Below the pieces are notes generated by a model. The model was not told where the DNA came from. It made no database searches and saw only the letters and a program-made list of their open reading frames with translations. The position numbers and the translations under genes are program-made. From assembly GCF_027923545.1 (NCBI RefSeq), contig NZ_BROH01000001.1, forward strand, positions 310,001 through 374,000: a stretch of DNA of 64,000 bases, written 5' to 3'. Position 1 is the stretch's first letter, and each line of letters opens with the position of its first letter. The DNA is from Sinisalibacter aestuarii (GTDB lineage Bacteria > Pseudomonadota > Alphaproteobacteria > Rhodobacterales > Rhodobacteraceae). Shown here piece after piece: positions 46,957-55,450 of the stretch.

Positions 46957-47121
46957 ATGCTGGGAGTCATGCACGCGGTTATTCGGACCGCCACACGCTT
47001 TTCTGATGGAAAAGAGACACAATATGAGCGCGAGCAACGCATTCGGCAAAAAGAGCGCCGCTTGCGCGACGCAGCCCGGGCCGAGCTTGACAGGCAGCTT
47101 CGCCGCCGCCCGTCTTTGTAA
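46957..47121 (+). CDS. Small basic helical protein of unknown function
   Basis: 54 residues starting MLGVMHAVIRTATRF. The ATG follows a near-perfect AGGAGG (46946-46951) at 5-base spacing, which is the main reason for calling it. The second half is highly charged and probably helical (YEREQRIRQKERRLRD). No domain is recognised. It is divergent from lysR (105 bases apart). Confidence 0.6.
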   Translation: MLGVMHAVIRTATRFSDGKETQYEREQRIRQKERRLRDAARAELDRQLRRRPSL

Positions 47122-47202
47122 CTTTGGGTATGTCGGCAGGGTGCCTGTCACGCGCGTCGGTTGAGGCGCGTCGGGCAAGACCAGGCGCCCGGGCCCCTCA
47201 GA

Positions 47203-47649
47203 TCAGTCAATCTCATAGCGCATCGTGATGCTGTCGGCGGTTTCGCCCAGCAGCCGGAAGCCGTGGCTTTGATAATAGATGCCGGCGCCTTCGTTGCCTC
47301 GGGCAAAGCGTGCGTCGATCCAGCGATAGCCCAGCAGCCGCGCGGCCTCTGCGGTCGCCTCGAACAGCCGGCTGCCCACCGCCAGCGCGGCACCGTCGCG
47401 GAGAAAGGTGGCGATCTCGCAGGCGCCGCTCGTCAGATCGGCTTTTGCGCCGATCCGCTGGAAGCCAAGTAGCCTGCCGGTAGGGTCTTCGGCGACATGC
47501 CAGGCGGCATAGGCCGATCCGTCGTCCATCCAGTCCGCAAGCGCCTGCGCACCGGTCGCGCCGCCCGCCAGCCCGGCCATCTGGCGGGTATCGGCCAGCG
47601 TCGCGGGGCGAAGGATGAAGTTAGCGCTATCAGAAATATAATCAATCAC
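47203..47649 (-). CDS. GNAT-family N-acetyltransferase
   Basis: 148 residues. FILRPATLADTRQMAGL is the usual first strand and helix, AAWHVAEDPTGRLLGFQRI the central strands, and ARGNEGAGIYYQSHGFRLLGE the motif B region. The acetyl-CoA loop is weak (ALAVGSRLFEAT), so activity is not certain. It is 26 bases from the HD gene on the same strand. Substrate unknown. Confidence 0.75.
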   Translation of the reverse strand: MIDYISDSANFILRPATLADTRQMAGLAGGATGAQALADWMDDGSAYAAWHVAEDPTGRLLGFQRIGAKADLTSGACEIATFLRDGAALAVGSRLFEATAEAARLLGYRWIDARFARGNEGAGIYYQSHGFRLLGETADSITMRYEID

Positions 47650-47675
47650 TTGGCACCATGTGCGAGTTTGCCCGT

Positions 47676-48266
47676 CTAGAGCTGCGCCAGCAAAGCCGCA
47701 TGCCGCGCCACAAAGGCTTCCCGCACCTCTTTCGGCGGCCGCAGATAAAGGCGCATCCCCTCGATCACCGCCGGATCGGGCGTGCCGAAAAACCTGTCCG
47801 ACTCAGCCGCAGAAAACCCGGCAATCTGAGTCGCCTCCAGCCAGGCCGAGACCCGGTCGGCCTTCTTGATCGCCTTCTTGATCGCCGCCGGCACCTGAGC
47901 CGGCAGGCCAAATCGGATATGCACCGCCGCCTGCAGCCGCGCATCCAGCTCGCCATAGCCCGGCCCCACCGCCGCCTTCACCGGCGAGATCATGTCGCCG
48001 ATCACGTATTCCGGCGCATCATGCAGCAACGCCGCCAGCCGCCACTTCGCGGGCGCGCCCGGATTCATCCGATCATAAAGCGCCTCGACGAGCAGCGAGT
48101 GCTCGGCCACCGAATAAGGCCAGTCGCCAAAGGTCTGCCCGTTCCAGCGCGCCACGAAGGCGAGGCCGTGGGCGATGTCTTCGATCTCGATATCCATCGG
48201 CGTCGGATCCAGCAGGTCGAGCCTGCGCCCCGAGAGCATCCGCTGCCAGGCGCGGGGTGGTGCCAT
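47676..48266 (-). CDS. HD-domain phosphohydrolase (YfbR-like 5'-nucleotidase)
   Basis: 196 residues. Metal-binding residues of the HD fold are His33 in IAHGLAF, His82-Asp83 in LLHDAPEYVIGD and Asp137 in KKADRVSAW, in positions equal to those of the YfbR deoxynucleoside 5'-monophosphatase. VAEHSLLVEAL also fits. A strong promoter candidate lies just upstream. Substrate is inferred from family only. Confidence 0.85.
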   Translation of the reverse strand: MAPPRAWQRMLSGRRLDLLDPTPMDIEIEDIAHGLAFVARWNGQTFGDWPYSVAEHSLLVEALYDRMNPGAPAKWRLAALLHDAPEYVIGDMISPVKAAVGPGYGELDARLQAAVHIRFGLPAQVPAAIKKAIKKADRVSAWLEATQIAGFSAAESDRFFGTPDPAVIEGMRLYLRPPKEVREAFVARHAALLAQL

Positions 48267-48288
48267 TTTCGCCTCCAGTTTTGCGGGT

Positions 48289-48317
48289 CACAATGGCGGG
48301 ACAGGTGGCCAAGTCAA
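48289..48317 (-). promoter_or_regulatory. Predicted promoter of the HD-domain gene
   Basis: Minus strand: TTGACT (48317-48312), a 17-base spacer, ATTGTG (48294-48289). The gene's ATG is 22 bases beyond the -10, so the leader would be short. Confidence 0.5.
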
Positions 48318-48390
48318 TCCGGTGCACATTGCCTGTCAAACCCGGTGGTGATAACCCCCGGCAAACGGCTTTTTGCACGGAGGCACCAGG

Positions 48391-49782
48391 GTGACCCAGG
48401 ATTATATCGTGAAAGACATTTCACTGGCGGATTTCGGACGCAAGGAACTCGATATCGCCGAAACCGAAATGCCGGGCCTGATGGCACTGCGCGAGGAATA
48501 CGGCGCATCGAAACCGCTGAAAGGCGCGCGGATCGCGGGCAGCCTGCACATGACGGTGCAAACAGCGGTGCTGATCGAAACGCTGGCGGCGCTGGGCGCA
48601 GATGTGCGCTGGGCCTCGTGCAACATCTTCTCGACGCAGGACCATGCAGCGGCGGCGATTGCGGCTTCGGGCGTGCCGGTCTTTGCGATCAAGGGCGAGA
48701 CGCTCGAGGAATACTGGTCTTACACCGACAAGATTTTCCAGTTCGACGACGGCGCCAACATGATCCTCGACGATGGCGGCGACGCGACGCTTTATATCCT
48801 GCTCGGGGCGCGGGTGGAGAACGGCGAGGAAGACCTGATCGCCGCGCCGACCTCGGAAGAGGAAGAGGCGCTGTTTGCTCAGATCCGCAAGCGCCTGGCC
48901 GAGAGCCCCGGCTGGTTTACCGCGCAACGCGACAAGATCCAGGGTGTGTCGGAAGAAACGACCACCGGCGTGCACCGGCTTTATGAGCTGATGAACAAGG
49001 GGCTTCTGCCCTTCCCGGCGATCAACGTGAATGACAGCGTTACCAAGTCGAAATTCGATAACAAATACGGCTGCAAGGAATCGCTGGTCGACGGCATTCG
49101 CCGCGCCACCGATGTGATGATGGCAGGCAAGGTGGCCGTGGTCTGCGGCTACGGCGATGTGGGCAAGGGCTCGGCGGCCTCGCTGCGCGGTGCCGGTGCC
49201 CGGGTGAAGGTGACGGAGATCGACCCGATCTGTGCATTGCAGGCGGCGATGGACGGGTTCGAGGTGGTGCGGCTGGAAGACGTGGCTTCGAGCGCCGATA
49301 TCTTCATCACCACCACCGGCAACAAGGACGTGATCCGCATCGAGCATATGCGCGAGATGAAGGACATGGCGATCGTCGGCAATATCGGCCATTTCGACAA
49401 CGAGATTCAGGTGGCCGCGCTGAAGAATCACAAATGGACCAACATCAAGGACCAGGTGGATATGATCGAGATGCCCTCGGGCGCGCGGATCATCCTGCTC
49501 TCGGAGGGCCGTCTGCTGAACCTTGGCAACGCCACCGGCCACCCGTCCTTCGTGATGAGCGCGAGCTTCACCAATCAGGTGCTGGCGCAGATCGAGCTGT
49601 TCAGCAAGGGCGATGAGTATGAGAACGAGGTCTACATCCTGCCCAAGCATCTCGACGAGAAGGTGGCGCGGCTGCATCTCGACAAGATCGGCGTGAAGCT
49701 CTCGACCCTGCGCCCGGAGCAGGCGGATTACATCGGCGTGGCGGTCGAAGGGCCGTTCAAGCCCGAGCATTACCGCTACTGA
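48391..49782 (+). CDS. ahcY: S-adenosyl-L-homocysteine hydrolase (adenosylhomocysteinase)
   Basis: Splits S-adenosylhomocysteine to adenosine and homocysteine, clearing methyltransferase product inhibition. 463 residues. NAD-binding loop [13 protein letters not shown], substrate segments [27 protein letters not shown] and the C-terminal KPEHYRY are all conserved. A GTG start at 48391 has GGAGG seven bases upstream. In Rhodobacter capsulatus ahcY lies next to regA-hvrA; here about 2.4 kb of other genes intervene. Ends TGATG with the next gene. Confidence 0.97.
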   Translation: MTQDYIVKDISLADFGRKELDIAETEMPGLMALREEYGASKPLKGARIAGSLHMTVQTAVLIETLAALGADVRWASCNIFSTQDHAAAAIAASGVPVFAIKGETLEEYWSYTDKIFQFDDGANMILDDGGDATLYILLGARVENGEEDLIAAPTSEEEEALFAQIRKRLAESPGWFTAQRDKIQGVSEETTTGVHRLYELMNKGLLPFPAINVNDSVTKSKFDNKYGCKESLVDGIRRATDVMMAGKVAVVCGYGDVGKGSAASLRGAGARVKVTEIDPICALQAAMDGFEVVRLEDVASSADIFITTTGNKDVIRIEHMREMKDMAIVGNIGHFDNEIQVAALKNHKWTNIKDQVDMIEMPSGARIILLSEGRLLNLGNATGHPSFVMSASFTNQVLAQIELFSKGDEYENEVYILPKHLDEKVARLHLDKIGVKLSTLRPEQADYIGVAVEGPFKPEHYRY

Positions 49783-50744
49783 TGCGGATCGTCGTCTACG
49801 GCACCGGGGCGATCGGCGGCACGGTCGCGGCCGCTCTGACCCATGCCGGCCAGCCGGTGACGGCGATTGCCCGCGGCGCGCAGCTTGACGCGATTCGCGC
49901 GCACGGGCTGCGGCTGCGGTCGCCGGAGCAGGATTTCACCGTTGCGCTCGATGTGGTGGATTCGCCGCAAGCCGCCCGGATCGGCGCGGGTGATGCCATT
50001 TTGCTCGCGATGAAAGGGCAGCATACCGATATGGCGCTTGAGGCGCTGCGGGCGGCGGGGGTGACGGATCAGCCGATCTTCTGCCTGCAAAACGGTGTGG
50101 CGAACGAGCGCCGGGCGCTCAGGCTCTTTCCCAATGTGCACGGCGTGACGGTGATGATGCCCGTCGCCTTCCGGCGGCCGGGCGAGGTGATCTCCTATTC
50201 CAAACCGCAATTTGGCGTGTTTGACATCGGCCGTGCCGTGGGCGGGCATGACGCTGCCGACATTGCGCTGGCCGAGGCGGTGACCGCGGGCAACATCGCC
50301 GGGTATGTGAGCGATAGCGTGATGGCTTCGAAATACGGCAAGCTGTTGCTGAACCTGAACAACATCGTCGGCGCGGCCTTTGGGCCGGATGCCGATACCG
50401 GCGCGCTCAAGGCGCGCGCGCGTGCGGAAGCCGAGGCGGTGCTGACGGCTGCCGGGATCGCCTGGCAGGACGTTGGCGTGAGCGATGCGCGCCGGGTCAA
50501 GCATATGAGCATGTCGGATGTGCCGGGCGTGGAGCCGTTTGGCAGCTCGACCGCGCAAAGCCTCGAACGGGGCACCGGATCGGTGGAGACCGACTGGCTC
50601 AACGGCGAGATCGTGCTGCTCGGGCGTTTGCACGGGGTGGCGACGCCGGTGAATGCCTGGCTCACCGGATTGGCCGCCCGGCTGGCGCGGCAGGGCGCGG
50701 CGCCGGGCAGCGTGCCGCTCAGCGATGTTCCCGCGCTGGGCTGA
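49782..50744 (+). CDS. 2-dehydropantoate 2-reductase family protein (PanE/ApbA)
   Basis: 320 residues. Rossmann motif VYGTGAIGGTVAAAL (5-19), LAMKGQHTDMALEAL, then LQNGVANERRALRLF; the C-terminal domain has SVMASKYGKLLLNLNNIVGAA with the catalytic lysine region. The family makes pantoate for CoA, but many members act on other 2-oxo acids. It overlaps ahcY by one base (TGATG), so it is cotranscribed, although the functional link is unclear. Confidence 0.85.
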   Translation: MRIVVYGTGAIGGTVAAALTHAGQPVTAIARGAQLDAIRAHGLRLRSPEQDFTVALDVVDSPQAARIGAGDAILLAMKGQHTDMALEALRAAGVTDQPIFCLQNGVANERRALRLFPNVHGVTVMMPVAFRRPGEVISYSKPQFGVFDIGRAVGGHDAADIALAEAVTAGNIAGYVSDSVMASKYGKLLLNLNNIVGAAFGPDADTGALKARARAEAEAVLTAAGIAWQDVGVSDARRVKHMSMSDVPGVEPFGSSTAQSLERGTGSVETDWLNGEIVLLGRLHGVATPVNAWLTGLAARLARQGAAPGSVPLSDVPALG

Positions 50745-50848
50745 GCGCAGGGGGAAACGCGCGGGATAATTCCCTTTGGATTCGTGCCGCCCGGGCTTAC
50801 CCTTGAAACCAGTGGTTGAAACGTTTTCTGGAACTGGGAGTAAAGAAC

Positions 50849-51190
50849 ATGGGCAAACGCGATGAACTTATCGCCAAATATGCCGACGATCTGAAGAACA
50901 AGTGCGGTATCACGCCGGATATGGGCCTGCTCACCAAGGTGACGATCGGATGCGGCCCCGCGATCTACGATGCCGATGCCGAGACCGTCGCGGCGACGCA
51001 GGAGAGCGAGCTTGAGACCGTCCGCAAGAACTTTCTGATCAAGAAACTCGGCCTTGCCGATGGCCCGCAGCTGATGGATGCGATCAATTCGGTGATCGAC
51101 ACCTATGGCCGCTCGGAGCGCAACAAGTATCGCGCCGTGATCTATTACATGCTGGTGAAGCATTTCGGGAAGGAAGCCGTTTACGGCTGA
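50849..51190 (+). CDS. DUF2853 family protein
   Basis: 113 residues starting MGKRDELIAKYADDLKNK, with CTGGGAG about 8 bases upstream. Small soluble, mostly helical protein; GITPDMGLLTKVTIGCGPAIYDAD and KYRAVIYYMLVKHFGKE are the family's conserved parts. No function is known to me. It has its own terminator. Confidence 0.88.
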   Translation: MGKRDELIAKYADDLKNKCGITPDMGLLTKVTIGCGPAIYDADAETVAATQESELETVRKNFLIKKLGLADGPQLMDAINSVIDTYGRSERNKYRAVIYYMLVKHFGKEAVYG

Positions 51191-51213
51191 TCGTTCCATC
51201 CTCGTTTCTCAGG

Positions 51214-51239
51214 GCGGCCGGGTTTCCGGCCGCTTTTTT
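51214..51239 (+). terminator. Rho-independent terminator of the DUF2853 gene
   Basis: GCGGCCGG (51214-51221) pairs with CCGGCCGC (51226-51233) across GTTT, then six T. It lies 23 bases after the stop. Confidence 0.95.
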
Positions 51240-51262
51240 GTTAACGAGAAGAAAAGTTAACA
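51239..51262. repeat. Perfect 7-bp inverted repeat
   Basis: TGTTAAC and GTTAACA separated by 10 purines (GAGAAGAAAA). It starts at the last T of the preceding terminator. It could be an operator or the first hairpin of an RNA. Confidence 0.6.
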
Positions 51263-51264
51263 GG

Positions 51265-51286
51265 CTGGAATTGAAAGAAATTCCAG
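51265..51286. repeat. Perfect 8-bp inverted repeat
   Basis: CTGGAATT and AATTCCAG separated by GAAAGA. As RNA it would be a stable hairpin with a purine loop. Two bases after the previous inverted repeat. Confidence 0.6.
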
Positions 51287-51297
51287 ATATTCCGGCG

Positions 51298-51326
51298 TTG
51301 CGGCACGCGATGGATTTGCCTAGTGT
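51298..51326 (+). promoter_or_regulatory. Predicted promoter of the candidate small RNA
   Basis: TTGCGG (51298-51303), a 17-base spacer, TAGTGT (51321-51326). The -10 and flank GCCTAGTGT are the same as in the predicted regA promoter. Transcription would begin near 51333. Confidence 0.45.
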
Positions 51327-51332
51327 CGTCTC

Positions 51333-51436
51333 AAGGCCAGGATGGTCGGACCTTTTTTCAGAGACACGTGTGGTGCTGAGGGAGCACGTGGGGTGGAAGG
51401 AGGGTTCCGATGTTCCGGTCGGAACCCTCCTTTTTT
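51333..51436 (+). ncRNA. Candidate small non-coding RNA with its own terminator
   Basis: No reading frame is credible between 51240 and 51436 on the plus strand, yet the stretch ends in a strong plus-strand terminator, and the preceding gene already has one. From the predicted start near 51333 the RNA would be about 104 bases. It would contain a GTGCT/AGCAC stem (51373-51377 with 51383-51387), or alternatively CACGTG/CACGTG pairing, and the terminator hairpin. If transcription starts further left, the two inverted repeats at 51239-51286 would be included. No known family (6S, SRP, tmRNA) is recognised. Confidence 0.5.
51399..51436 (+). terminator. Orphan rho-independent terminator
   Basis: A perfect 12-base stem, GGAGGGTTCCGA (51399-51410) with TCGGAACCCTCC (51419-51430), an 8-base loop and TTTTTT. 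On the minus strand no T tract follows, so it works only for plus-strand transcripts. No plus-strand gene lies just before it. Confidence 0.92.
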
Positions 51437-51831
51437 CAGAACAGCACCAGGATGGCGCCGATGATCATGCAGCCGATCGTGGCATAGCCGCCGTCGATCA
51501 GACTGAGCTTGAAGGGCCGCATGCCGTAGGCGTTGTTGATCATGATCCAGGGCGAGATCATGAACAGGCCGATCCCGCCGCCAACCATGATCCCCTTGAT
51601 CAGCGTGGTGATCTCGGCTTCGGCGATGATGTGGCGCATCATCCCGGCGACGAGAATCATGGCGATGGCTGACAGGACGAAGGGCAATGGGCTGCCGCCG
51701 CCCTTTGGCTTGCCGTTTTCGTCGCATTCGATTCCCGAAACCTCCAGCCAGGGCTTCGACAGCAGCATGTACCAGATGGCGCCAAAGACCCACGATCCCG
51801 CCGCGGCGACCAAAACGTTCACAACTTCCAT
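51436..51831 (-). CDS. DUF1761 family membrane protein
   Basis: 131 residues from ATG 51831 (MEVVNVLVAAAGSWVFGAIWYM). Four hydrophobic segments are visible, with a short polar loop DENGKPKGGGSP after the first; family members are small integral membrane proteins of unknown role. The longer upstream frame is not used. Its stop codon begins right at the end of the orphan terminator. Confidence 0.85.
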   Translation of the reverse strand: MEVVNVLVAAAGSWVFGAIWYMLLSKPWLEVSGIECDENGKPKGGGSPLPFVLSAIAMILVAGMMRHIIAEAEITTLIKGIMVGGGIGLFMISPWIMINNAYGMRPFKLSLIDGGYATIGCMIIGAILVLF

Positions 51832-51890
51832 GGGTTCCCCTCCCAACTGCGTCATTCCGCCGCAGTATGAGCGTGGGATGGGCCGTTCGC

Positions 51891-52310
51891 CTAGCTCTTT
51901 TCGCCAGAGAGTTCGAGAACCACCTGCCATTCCGCTTCCGTCACGGGTTGCACGGAGAGGCGGGAATTGTTGACCAGAACCATATCGGCCAGCCGCGGAT
52001 CGTCTTTGCACATATCAAGCGTCACCGGGTTGGCGAGGCCGCGCACGGCCTTGATGTCGACGCATTCCCAGCGCGGATCGTCGGTGGTGCTGTCGGGGTG
52101 CACCTCCTTGCAGACCTCGACGATGCCGACGATGCGCTTTTCGTTCACCGAATGGTAGAAGAAGCCGAGATCGCCGAGCTTCATCGCCCGCATATTGTTG
52201 CGCGCCTGATAATTGCGCACGCCGTCCCATTCTTCGCCCGCATCGCCTTTTGCGACCTGATCATCCCAGCCCCAGGTATTGGGTTCGGATTTGAAGAGCC
52301 AGTGCGCCAT
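51891..52310 (-). CDS. EVE domain-containing protein
   Basis: 139 residues from ATG 52310. The PUA-like EVE fold is shown by HWLFKSEPNTWGWDDQ, GVRNYQARNNMRAMKLGDLGFFYHS and KRIVGIVEV. EVE proteins bind modified bases in RNA or DNA; the eukaryotic relative is thymocyte nuclear protein 1. It overlaps the YciI gene by one base, and gpsA-YciI-EVE appear to form one unit. Confidence 0.92.
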   Translation of the reverse strand: MAHWLFKSEPNTWGWDDQVAKGDAGEEWDGVRNYQARNNMRAMKLGDLGFFYHSVNEKRIVGIVEVCKEVHPDSTTDDPRWECVDIKAVRGLANPVTLDMCKDDPRLADMVLVNNSRLSVQPVTEAEWQVVLELSGEKS

Positions 52311-52576
52311 CAGCCAATCACCTTTTTGAACTGCTCGATCCGCACCTTGGCAAACAGCCCGGCCTTGGCGTAGGGGTCGTTCGCGGCCCAATCCTCGGCC
52401 TCGGCGCGGCTGTCGAGATCGAGCACGACGAGCGAGCCCGACATGTCGCCGTTCTGATCAAGGAACGGACCGGCGGCAAAGACGGGCGAGGCTTCGAGAT
52501 AGGCGAGGTGCTTTTCGCGGTTGGCCTTGCGGATGTCGAGCGCACCGGGTTTGTCGGTGCAGATGATGGCATACAT
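52310..52576 (-). CDS. YciI family protein
   Basis: 88 residues. YCII fold: MYAIICTDKPGALDIRKANR, HLAYLEASPVFAAGPFL and the C-terminal DPYAKAGLFAKVRIEQF. The conserved His-Asp style pair of YciI is near HLAYLE and DPYA. Role unknown; possibly a small enzyme related to muconolactone isomerase. One base separates it from gpsA. Confidence 0.9.
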   Translation of the reverse strand: MYAIICTDKPGALDIRKANREKHLAYLEASPVFAAGPFLDQNGDMSGSLVVLDLDSRAEAEDWAANDPYAKAGLFAKVRIEQFKKVIG

Positions 52577-52577
52577 G

Positions 52578-53528
52578 TCATTCCTCCTTGAGTGGCCGGG
52601 AAAGCAGAATCTCCACGGCTTGCGGTACGGTTACGGCGCCGCTCACCAGCGCGACGACGATATTGGCGATGGGCATATCAATACCCGCCTGCTTGGCAGC
52701 GTTAGAGACTGCTTTGGCGGTGGATTTTCCCTCGATGGTCACCCCCTCGGCACCCGGTTCGCCGCGCCCGAGCGCGAGGCCATAGGCGAAGTTGCGCGAC
52801 TTTTCGGAAGTGCAGGTGAGCGCCAGATCGCCGAAGCCGGACAGGCCCGCCAGCGTCTCCGGCTGGGCGCCACGGGCCTGGGCGAAGCGGTTCATCTCGG
52901 CATAGCCGCGCGTCATCAGCGCCGCGCGGGCGCTTTCGCCCAGCCCCGCGCCGATGGCGATGCCGCAGGCGATGGCGATCACGTTTTTCAACGCCCCGCC
53001 GAGCTCGACGCCGATCAGATCGGTGGAGCGATAGAGGCGGATATTGGCGGTGGTGAGCGCGTGTTGCAGCGGTTCGGGATCGTCCGCTGCAAGGGTGAGG
53101 GCGGTGGGCAGGCCGGCGGCGATGTCGACCGCGAAGCTGGGGCCGGAGAGCACGGCGGGCGTTGCGCCGGGGCAGGTCTCGCGGATGATCTCGGCGGGGC
53201 CGCGCCCGGTGGCCATATCGACCCCCTTGGAGCAGCAGACAAGTACCTGATTCCGGAACAGGGCCGCATGCTCTTCGAGAAACGCGGCGGTTTGCTGGAG
53301 CGGCAGGGCGAGCAGGACGATCGGCGCGGCTGTGGCGGCTTCGAGATCGCCGGTGACGGTCAGCGTGTCGGGAAAGGTGAAGCCGGGCAGGCGGCGGGCG
53401 TTTTCGCGCGCCTCTGCCATGTCGCGCGGATCGCGGGCCCAGAGGGTGACGGCGCGCCCGTCGCGGGCGAGCGAAATCGCCAATGCGGTGCCGAATGCGC
53501 CCGCGCCGAGGACGGAAATCTCGCTCAT
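52578..53528 (-). CDS. gpsA: Glycerol-3-phosphate dehydrogenase [NAD(P)+]
   Basis: Makes glycerol 3-phosphate for phospholipids. 316 residues. NAD motif [12 protein letters not shown] (7-18), [24 protein letters not shown], and the catalytic lysine in [30 protein letters not shown] is the C-terminal signature. The ATG overlaps the tsaD stop (ATGA). Confidence 0.97.
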   Translation of the reverse strand: MSEISVLGAGAFGTALAISLARDGRAVTLWARDPRDMAEARENARRLPGFTFPDTLTVTGDLEAATAAPIVLLALPLQQTAAFLEEHAALFRNQVLVCCSKGVDMATGRGPAEIIRETCPGATPAVLSGPSFAVDIAAGLPTALTLAADDPEPLQHALTTANIRLYRSTDLIGVELGGALKNVIAIACGIAIGAGLGESARAALMTRGYAEMNRFAQARGAQPETLAGLSGFGDLALTCTSEKSRNFAYGLALGRGEPGAEGVTIEGKSTAKAVSNAAKQAGIDMPIANIVVALVSGAVTVPQAVEILLSRPLKEE

Positions 53529-54622
53529 GCCTTCGCTCCCTTCTTGCCCGATCCAAGCATGGCGGGGGCAGCCTGGTCCAGTGGCCAGCGCGGGCGCGCC
53601 ATAAGCGACATGTCATCGCGGTGCCCGGCGCGGAAGCGTTCGATTCCCGCCCAGGCGATCATCGCCGCATTGTCGGTGCAGAGCCGCAGCGGCGGGGCGA
53701 GAAACTGCGCGCCGGCAGCGGCAGAAACAGTCTCTAATGCAGCACGAATCGTCATATTGGCCGAAACGCCGCCAGCCACCGCGAAAACGGGCTGCGCCGG
53801 CTTTCTGCCCATGTATTCGGCCAGTGCCCGGCGCGATTTTTCGGCGAGCACATCGGCCACCGCAGCCTGAAACGAGGCACACAGATCGGTGCGGTCCTGC
53901 ACATGCAGCCCGCCATCGCGTTCGACCAGCTTGTCGCGTTCGCGCAGGAGCGCCGTTTTGAGGCCGGAGAAAGACATGTTATACCCCGGACGGTCGAGCA
54001 GCGGGCGGGGCAGTTTGAAGCGCGCCGGGTTGCCCGATTTTGCCTCGACCTCGACGGAAGGCCCGCCCGGCTGCGGCAGGCCGAGGAGCTTGGCGGTTTT
54101 GTCGAAGGCTTCGCCGGGGGCGTCGTCAATGGTGCCACCGAGACGGGTGAAGTCTTCCTCGCCTTCGACCAGCAGGAACTGGCAATGCCCGCCCGAGACG
54201 AGGAGCATGAGGTAAGGATAGGCCGCGCCATCGGTCAGGCGCGGGGTGAGGGCGTGGCCCGCGAGGTGGTTCACCCCGATCAGCGGCAGTCCGGTGCCCG
54301 CCGCGATGCCCTTGGCCAGCATCACCCCGGCCAGAACGCCGCCGATCAGGCCCGGCCCGGCGGTGACGGCGATGGCATCCACCTCGCTCAGCGAGAGCCT
54401 GGCCTCGTCCAATGCCTCCTCGACACAGAGATCGAGCTTTTCGGTATGGGCGCGGGCGGCAATCTCGGGCACGACGCCGCCGAAGGCCTCGTGCAGCTCG
54501 GCCTGCCCGGCCACGATGCTGGAGAGGATCTCGGGCGGTTGCCCCGCCCTGTGGCGCACGATTGCGGCGGCTGTATCGTCGCAGCTCGATTCGAGGCCCA
54601 GGATGGTGACGGTATCGGACAT
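53525..54622 (-). CDS. tsaD: tRNA N6-adenosine threonylcarbamoyltransferase TsaD
   Basis: Transfers the threonylcarbamoyl group to A37 of tRNA. 365 residues from ATG 54622 ([20 protein letters not shown]). The metal site is His119-x3-His123 in [23 protein letters not shown] and [14 protein letters not shown] are family hallmarks, and [13 protein letters not shown] is near the end. The 32-codon upstream extension was rejected. Divergent from hemD with 73 bases between them; upstream of gpsA in one unit. Confidence 0.97.
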   Translation of the reverse strand: MSDTVTILGLESSCDDTAAAIVRHRAGQPPEILSSIVAGQAELHEAFGGVVPEIAARAHTEKLDLCVEEALDEARLSLSEVDAIAVTAGPGLIGGVLAGVMLAKGIAAGTGLPLIGVNHLAGHALTPRLTDGAAYPYLMLLVSGGHCQFLLVEGEEDFTRLGGTIDDAPGEAFDKTAKLLGLPQPGGPSVEVEAKSGNPARFKLPRPLLDRPGYNMSFSGLKTALLRERDKLVERDGGLHVQDRTDLCASFQAAVADVLAEKSRRALAEYMGRKPAQPVFAVAGGVSANMTIRAALETVSAAAGAQFLAPPLRLCTDNAAMIAWAGIERFRAGHRDDMSLMARPRWPLDQAAPAMLGSGKKGAKA

Positions 54623-54695
54623 GGTGCGCCGGTTGCGATGGGGTTCGGGCCGGGGTAACACCGCCGAAGGCCCCAGACAATCCCGCGAGGCAGAG

Positions 54696-55367
54696 ATGAC
54701 CCCCACGCTCGTGCTCACCCGCCCGGAGGCGCAATCGCGCGAGATCGCGGCCGCGCTTGGCGGATCGGTGCCGGTGATCGTATCGCCGGTGATGCGGATC
54801 GCCGCCGCGGGGCCGGTGCCGCGGCTCGATGGCTATGCGGGCGTGATCCTGACATCGGCCAATGCGCTGGATTTCGTGCCCCGGCTGGATGACGTTCCCG
54901 CCTGGTGCGTGGGCGTGCGCACGGCGGATGCGGCGCGTGCTGCCGGCGCGGATCTGCGGCTGGTGGCGACCGATGCCGAAGAGTTCATCGCCCGGTTCGA
55001 CGGGGCCGGGCCGCTGCTCCATCTGCGCGGCGAACATGCGCGGGGCAAGATTGCGGAACGGCTGAGTCTGGCAGGAACAGAGACAGATGAAGCGGTGATC
55101 TACCGGCAGGAGCGGCTGCCGCTCTCAGGCGCGGCACTGGCGGCTCTCTCAGGCGCTGCTCCGGTGATCCTGCCGCTCTACTCGCCCCGGTCGGCAAGGC
55201 TGGTCGGCGCCCAGATCGACCGCGTCGGCCCGAATGTGGGCGTAATCGCCATGAGCCCGGCGGTGGCGCAGGCGTGGAACGACGAGACGGGGGGCGATGC
55301 CGCGGTTGTCGATACACCCACGGGAACGGCGATGCTTGACGCCATCCGGGCCGCCCTGCGCGGTTGA
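54696..55367 (+). CDS. hemD: Uroporphyrinogen-III synthase
   Basis: Cyclises hydroxymethylbilane to uroporphyrinogen III. 223 residues from ATG 54696 ([16 protein letters not shown]) with GCGAGGCAG upstream. This family is weakly conserved; supporting parts are [47 protein letters not shown] and [12 protein letters not shown]. The order tsaD / hemD-mic60-hemY supports the call. hemC is not in the window. Confidence 0.88.
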   Translation: MTPTLVLTRPEAQSREIAAALGGSVPVIVSPVMRIAAAGPVPRLDGYAGVILTSANALDFVPRLDDVPAWCVGVRTADAARAAGADLRLVATDAEEFIARFDGAGPLLHLRGEHARGKIAERLSLAGTETDEAVIYRQERLPLSGAALAALSGAAPVILPLYSPRSARLVGAQIDRVGPNVGVIAMSPAVAQAWNDETGGDAAVVDTPTGTAMLDAIRAALRG

Positions 55368-55450
55368 GACTGCTTGAGGCCACCGGGGGCCGGGGTTAGG
55401 TTCAGGCGGTGGGCAAGGCTTGCCGAAGTAGAGATTCGAAAGGTGGGACG

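Noticed and set aside
48281-48390. SAM/SAH-type riboswitch before ahcY
   Set aside because: GTCACAATGGC resembles one part of the Rhodobacterales SAM/SAH motif, but the rest and the pseudoknot are missing, and the same bases are better explained as the leftward HD-gene promoter.
51240-51436. Known RNA families (6S, SRP, tmRNA) at the orphan terminator
   Set aside because: The conserved SRP tip, the 6S open bulge layout and tmRNA ends were not found, so only an unnamed RNA is proposed.
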